This document shows positions 58,493-64,000 of a stretch of DNA of 64,000 nucleotides, piece by piece. Numbering within the stretch: the first letter of the stretch is position 1; each line of letters begins with the position of its first letter. Source of the DNA: Epinephelus fuscoguttatus (taxonomy: Eukaryota > Chordata > Actinopteri > Perciformes > Serranidae); the NCBI RefSeq assembly GCF_011397635.1, contig NC_064769.1, positions 21,903,207-21,967,206 on the forward strand, read 5' to 3'. The notes below the pieces were generated by a model. That model was not told where the DNA came from. It was given only the letters and a program-made list of their open reading frames with translations, and ran no database searches. A program made the translations under genes and the position numbers.

Positions 58493-60200
58493 TTCATTAG
58501 GGATGTGCAATATATGGTTAATTTGAATCATTATGTATTGTACCGATAATGAAGCCGTTAACTTCAAAGTTGTTTGCGATTTGCCAATAAACACAGAGAA
58601 GAAGAAGCAGCGCAGTGTGCTGTTGTTGCCGATGTGTAGATTTTTTGGTTATCGAGTCCTGCAAAGATAACGAGAAGAGGGGAAAGGTCTTCAACACAAC
58701 AAAACTTCAGTCAGCTAAAAAGTCGTCATGGCAAAGAATATGTATTGAAGAAATAGAGTGCTCCAGGGATGACGTTTTTCTGTAGGCCGACGCAGAAGTT
58801 AGCATCGCTCCGGTTCCCTTGTCAAAAAGCTTACAGGATTTTCTATTGGATTTTGGATTATTGCTAAAAAAAATCAGCCCTGTCAGGCCACGTTCTGTTC
58901 AGCAAGATAATCTAAACAAATGCACACTATTTTTATGATTTTTGAAGCCTAAATGTAATAATTAGAAGTAAAAAGCTAACGTGAGGCTATAAAGGAACTA
59001 CACTGTGGTCACTTTACTCAACGTCACCACCATAACAAGACTGTAAAGCCGTGTTAAGCGTGGCTTGGCATGATGACATCCTGTAGTCTCATTTTGCCTC
59101 TTGTTAGCAGCCGCCTTTTGTAAGACACATAGAAGCTTCAAAGTTCATGAGTGGGGTATTTACTGATGTATTTTATGTCTTAGAACAAAACTTAAAAGTC
59201 TCTTAAGTTACTATTAACCACAGACCTTATTTCAGGCATCTAACACTAACTCATTTCCAGGTTTTAGGACTCATTCCTAGCACTCTCTATACGAAGCAGC
59301 AGCAGCCAGTGTAGGCACCAAAGAAAGTGCAGCATTGCCTGTTCAACAGGTATTTAACAACTTTTTGTGTTTAGAAAGTTTTCTAAAGACAGCCAAAAGG
59401 CTAAAGTAGTAATAACAAAGTCACAGAATTTATGGAACTTGATGACCAGCCTTTTTCTGTCGTAGAAGTTCAAGAATTTCCACAGCTAATGGCATATTTG
59501 GAACCCTAGTATACTCTTACAAACCTCTGCTACTTTGCAGACGTACCCCTGTCTGCTCTGTATAATATTGTCACCACACACGTCTGGTCGATATCAGCGT
59601 GAGCACCATAAGTTTTACCACGGACATATGGACTTCTGATGTTAGTCCAGCGAGTACTTGACGGCTCAGCAGCTGGAGGAAGACTCTAACATGTTGTCTT
59701 AACAACAGTAATGTCAGGTAGATTTGATTAGGTCAGAGCTATGGAACATTAAATCATCTATCTTTGCTCACTACATCTTCACCTTTCTTACCCTCAGGTG
59801 TGCATATCATGTATTCCTATTGTTCTTTTAGAAGATACATGTACTTGTGCACTCAATGTAAAAGAGGAAGAATAATTTGAATTTGAATTTTAACATCTGC
59901 CTGTAGTAAAAGTGGATTCTGTCATGTATTTAATGGCTCATCTAGAGATGGCATTGTTGCTTTTTCACTTTCCATTAAGAGTGCTTGCTTTTTTGTGCAG
60001 TTACAATTACAGACTGTCTCTCCACCTCCCTACAGTTGAATTTTGAGTGTATTTAATTTGCCAAAAAAGAGACAAAACACACAATAAACAACCTTAATTA
60101 TAAATGTGACTCATAGCAGTATTATTCTTAATTGCTGTATTCAGTTATTTTTCAAATTACCGTAGATATTGCGATAGTATAGTTATTGTGAACTTTTTTT
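58493..60200 (+). pseudogene. hAT transposase fossil
   Basis: The block begins with a hAT-like end (cattagggatgtgcaat). Near 59590-59660 a frame reads SFTTDIWTSDVSPAST, matching the conserved TTD.WTS motif of hAT/ZBED transposases, before a stop. Frameshifts and stops break the rest. The right end is not clear. Confidence 0.5.
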
Positions 60201-62977
60201 GGCCATGACAATCGTGTTATGAAAATCTGATTTTGTGCCAGTGTAGTCCTGTCCCTCTAGCCTGAGACTATGCCATATACTGCATGTGCATATAAAAAGA
60301 AATGATAATAAACATGTCGGAGGCCTGTTACACACGATGAATTGGATAACCCTAGAGAAACATTCATTGTTATAAAAAGACATAGGAAGGAAAATATAAA
60401 GATTAAATACCATCTCTCGGTGTGGCTGGAAAAACATATCAAAAAATAATTTAGATAGATAAATTATTGAGTAAGATTTTATTTTCATCCGTATTCTGTG
60501 TGGCGGTCACACATCCAAATGCACCTGTTTCTGGTTTGTAGCCATGTTCATAAATTTTTCAGCTGATAGACAGATGATACAAAAGACTCTGTTTGGTTTC
60601 TCCTAAAGGCTGTAACACATTTAAACTATTGTTATGAAAATAAAATGTTTCACATGACTAACAGAGCTCAGAAGAATGTATTTTTGTCACTCCCCTCTGG
60701 CATAAACAAAAGAAACTACAGGATGTGAACCTGTGTTTTTAATTCAAGGAACAATCTATTTATTCTTAAATAGTTTTTTCGTAAAAAAGAAAACATATTT
60801 TAGCCTCAAAATATACCAAAAATATATTAAGAAAGATCCATTTGACACGTGTCACTGTATTTCTTAGTCTGTAGTCCTTAAATTTCATCTGTGTGGATAC
60901 CAGCAAGGGGTTGGGTAAGAGGGTGGAGTTGGCTATTGGTCCATTACAGTTTCCTTATTCAGCTATATCCTATCCCTACCACTAATGCCTGCTGCGTCTA
61001 TACTTTCCATGCGCACACACACAAACACACACTTCCGTTGGGCTGTGCAGTTCCATCAGATGTCCCATACTGGCCTTTTATAGACATGTTGAGATAGCAG
61101 AGATATCCTGAGAGATAGACATGAAGCCACACACACACGTTTACAGTGATAAGCATACACTCTCAAAAACCTCAAACTGATAAACACACTCAGACACCAT
61201 CATAGACCCACACACAGTTACCTCAGCACCTTTACAGAGCATGCAGGCTCTGTCACAGATGCACACACGCTCAGAGGCAAGCGCAGACACTATTGCAGCA
61301 GAAACACTGGTTCCCACGCACCAGACTACTGGGGAAGTGAAAACAAGAGCAACAGGAACCGCCACACCGTGAGAGGGAGGGGTGGGAGAGATGTGGGGTT
61401 AGGGAGAGGAAAAGGGGGAGGGAGGGAGAGAAGTGAGAACAGAGGTGACGGCAGGGAGGTAAAAGAGACAGACAGAGAAATGGAGCGGCACTGAAAGCAA
61501 ACAAAAAGGAGCAGTCAATTAGGGAGAAAGACGAAAATAACACAGAGTCGCAGGAACGGAATTACAGAGAGATTGTGTGAGAAAGTCAGAAATAATCAGT
61601 GTGTGTGTGTGCAAGCAAGCCGAGTGTTTGTTGAGTGAGGAAGAGCAAGAGGAAGAGAGAGTGTCTGAGAAAGGTGGCATTGAAGGAAGAGGAGGGGTGG
61701 AGGAGGGCGAGCCGATAGAAAGACTTGTTGTCTGTCCTTTGATCTACAAAGAGAGCCGCGGGCTGAGAAACAGGAGGAATGTGAGAGGTTGAGACACGTT
61801 TAAAGTTACCCTTCACTGACTGTGTGTGCATGTGTGTGTGTATATCTGTGCATGTGAGTGAAGGGGGGTTAGCCAGTATCAGGATGTACGTATGCGTGAA
61901 AATGCAGTAAAAATAAACAACACATACTCATATTCTCACACCTTGATTCATATTTGACTGTTTTAAATGCAGACAGCATCTGTAGGCAACCACAGATATG
62001 CACAGTGTCATGCTGTGCTCACACACAAACCCAACACATTTTCACACACTGTATCTCTGTGCATTTTAGCTCTGTTGCTTCGTCTGCATTCGTGCGCCAC
62101 CTTTGTGCATGCACCATTTTTCACAGTGGCAAAACAGGGTTCAAATTTGTGTGTCCCGCCGTTTTCCCACTCTCCCTCCCCTCTCCGGAGACGAGAGGGG
62201 AGCGACAGCGAGAAAGGGGAGGAGGAAGAGGCAGTGGGGAGGGGGGCATTCCATAGGCACGCCAAGACATTCCGAGGGAAACCATCCCAAATATTTCCCA
62301 CTGTGTGTGGCGAGGGCTTCGCGTCTCCTGTTGCACACACACGGTTTGAGAAAGTGCTAAAAGCGAATACACACACATTGGGAGAAAGTGTTTCCCACAC
62401 GCAACACAGGTCACCCTCACAATCTCTCCGACATACACATGTAGAAAGTCAGTGGGTGCAGTTATGAGTGATGGGCACCCTGTATGTCCGTCTCCTTTGT
62501 CTGTTTTTCGTCTCGAGGGCGACGTGCTGTCGCTTCTGCGTCTGTCTTTCTGTCTGTCAGTCAGTAGAGGAGCCAATTCTGGAAAGGCCATTGTGATTGT
62601 TGTGTCACACCAACGTGTGATTTTATGAATGAGCGAGCATGTCAGACGTGACCACAAATATTAAGCTTTCACTTTGCTGTTCAGGGGTGTAACATTTTCT
62701 GTAGAGATGACTTCTTTACTGGAATGAGATGTTGACTCATCGAGTCATCGTTCATCAGAAATTCTGTATGAAAATATTCCCATGTGCTTCACTGGAGCAC
62801 AATGGAATTATTAACAAGTCGATAAAAGGGGAAACAACGGCTCACACTAATGAAGGAGTCCTTGGCAAGGATAATTATAAGTCACATTTATTATAGTATG
62901 TACAGTACAGATTCATTGATATTGGATTAACAATAGGAAAAAAGTGAATCATAAGGCCTGGGTGATGTGGTTGACAT
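60201..62977. other. probable exd3 intron or intergenic, no gene seen
   Basis: It includes a strongly purine-rich tract (about 61365-61700) and a CpG-richer segment (about 62140-62540). Long overlapping frames at 61954-62657 occur on both strands, without a domain or splice support. Confidence 0.4.
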
Positions 62978-63429
62978 TAGGGATGTATGAGTAATCTCTG
63001 TAATGTTTAAATACAGACTAGTCGATGAATCTGTAAGTAAGAACACACTCAGAAAACAGTTAAATCTATAACATTAAACATTGTCTGAAAAATATAGCAT
63101 GTATCATAAGCATATGTCATCAATTTGAAATTGTTTTTCACATATATTTTAATAGCTAAATTGTATTTCGAATGCTGCTGAAATATGTGGCACTTTGCAC
63201 CATGTATTATGAACATTGCACATTATCCCTCAAAACATAACTAACAAAACAAAAGTTTACACATTTATGGAAAACAATAGTTTTCATTAAAAAATAAACC
63301 TTTGTGTCAACGCAATTGCATAAAATAATAAGAACTTTAATGATAAGTTTAGGAGACCAGTTTTTCTGGTGCCGACTAGTGAGGGTAGCACCATTAAATC
63401 GTCTTGTCGACCAAGCATGCACATCCCTT
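62978..63429. mobile_element. hAT-type nonautonomous element
   Basis: Its ends are TAGGGATGTATGAG and, inverted, AAGGGATGTGCATG, with internal actagtcga / gccgactagtg. The flanks gttgacat (62970-62977) and gttgaaat (63430-63437) match at 7 of 8, as for a hAT target duplication. Confidence 0.6.
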
Positions 63430-63437
63430 GTTGAAAT

Positions 63438-64000
63438 CACAATCCCAGCAGAGACAGAGTTATATCATGATATAGCAAATAAATGCACAGTCACATATTA
63501 TAATTATATAGTTTACCATATTGATTTTTTTAAAACCACTCAGCTGTGTTTTGTCGCTGTACCTTACATGAGACCAAACTCTTTGTATGTGAAAATGAAA
63601 AACTTTTGGTGACCATTAAGTTCATTCTTAGTCAAAGGTTGTTGGGAAATTTGTAAAGGTGTGTCATCATAAGATCACGATATGATTCTGCTGAAAGTCG
63701 ATGAATGATGATCAGTCTGGACTGGAATTAAAAGATGCCCCGCACAGTTTTGACACATTGATAATCTGAAGAATTCAAGAAAAAGTGTTTAATGAAAATG
63801 CGTAATGCTGGAGATCACTGTGTTTTTTAATGGTTAACAATCCCTTAGATATGCACATTTAACCTGCAGTAGATGCAGCATATAATTTGTCTTGGTTAGA
63901 TGTTGAAAGTGTGAGAAATGGGTCGGCTCTTTTTCGGAAGAGGTGTAAAATTCCACAGAAACACAGGCAGTTTGTAACCTGTGTCCCTGACTCATTTTGA
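63438..64000. other. no gene seen
   Basis: AT-rich sequence to the window end, without a coding exon or a clear repeat boundary. Confidence 0.45.

Noticed and set aside
62121-62657. 178-codon minus-strand frame
   Set aside because: Several overlapping frames on both strands are open here because the DNA is stop-poor and CpG/purine-rich. No domain or splice signals support coding.

Overview
This window is vertebrate genomic DNA, most likely from a ray-finned (percomorph-type) fish. The evidence is short exons in GT..AG introns, abundant CA/GT microsatellites, and many fish-type dispersed repeats (hAT and TTAA elements, tRNA-derived SINEs, LINE 3' tails, solo LTRs). No bacterial operon, CRISPR array, rRNA or genuine tRNA gene was seen. 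All recognisable genes are on the + strand. Their human counterparts lie on 9q32-q34, so this looks like a conserved synteny block.

Layout. 588-5789: the last four coding exons of a fatty acid transport protein, best read as slc27a4; the 5' part lies upstream of the window. A TTAA-flanked DNA transposon sits in its last intron. 5790-18476: 3' UTR, then about 12 kb of repeat-rich intergenic DNA. 18477-22507: a complete six-exon lipocalin resembling prostaglandin D synthase (ptgds-like) but with Gly at the catalytic Cys position. 24734-28965: an ambp-type gene that keeps the alpha-1-microglobulin exons and furin site but has no Kunitz exons. 32833-38636: a complete ten-exon ambp gene (alpha-1-microglobulin plus bikunin, 354 aa). 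41006-55571: eighteen in-frame exons (749 codons) of exd3, a mut-7 type 3'-5' exonuclease; its last exon(s) were not found before the window ends. 55572-64000: probably exd3 intron, with LINE, hAT and microsatellite debris.

The three lipocalin genes form a tandem cluster. Their exon phases match, and exons 3 (77 bp) and 5 (102 bp) are the same length in all three, which points to local duplication. The two ambp copies also share an identical 14-bp promoter word resembling an HNF4 site. The most interesting biology is the Kunitz-less ambp copy, the non-basic P1 residues in the bikunin of the full copy, and a nested structure at 25.5-27.5 kb: a palindromic hAT-like element with 8-bp target duplications inside a minisatellite, itself interrupted by a solo LTR. 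I found no wholly new multi-gene system. Exon boundaries and repeat families are read by eye, without alignment or transcript data.
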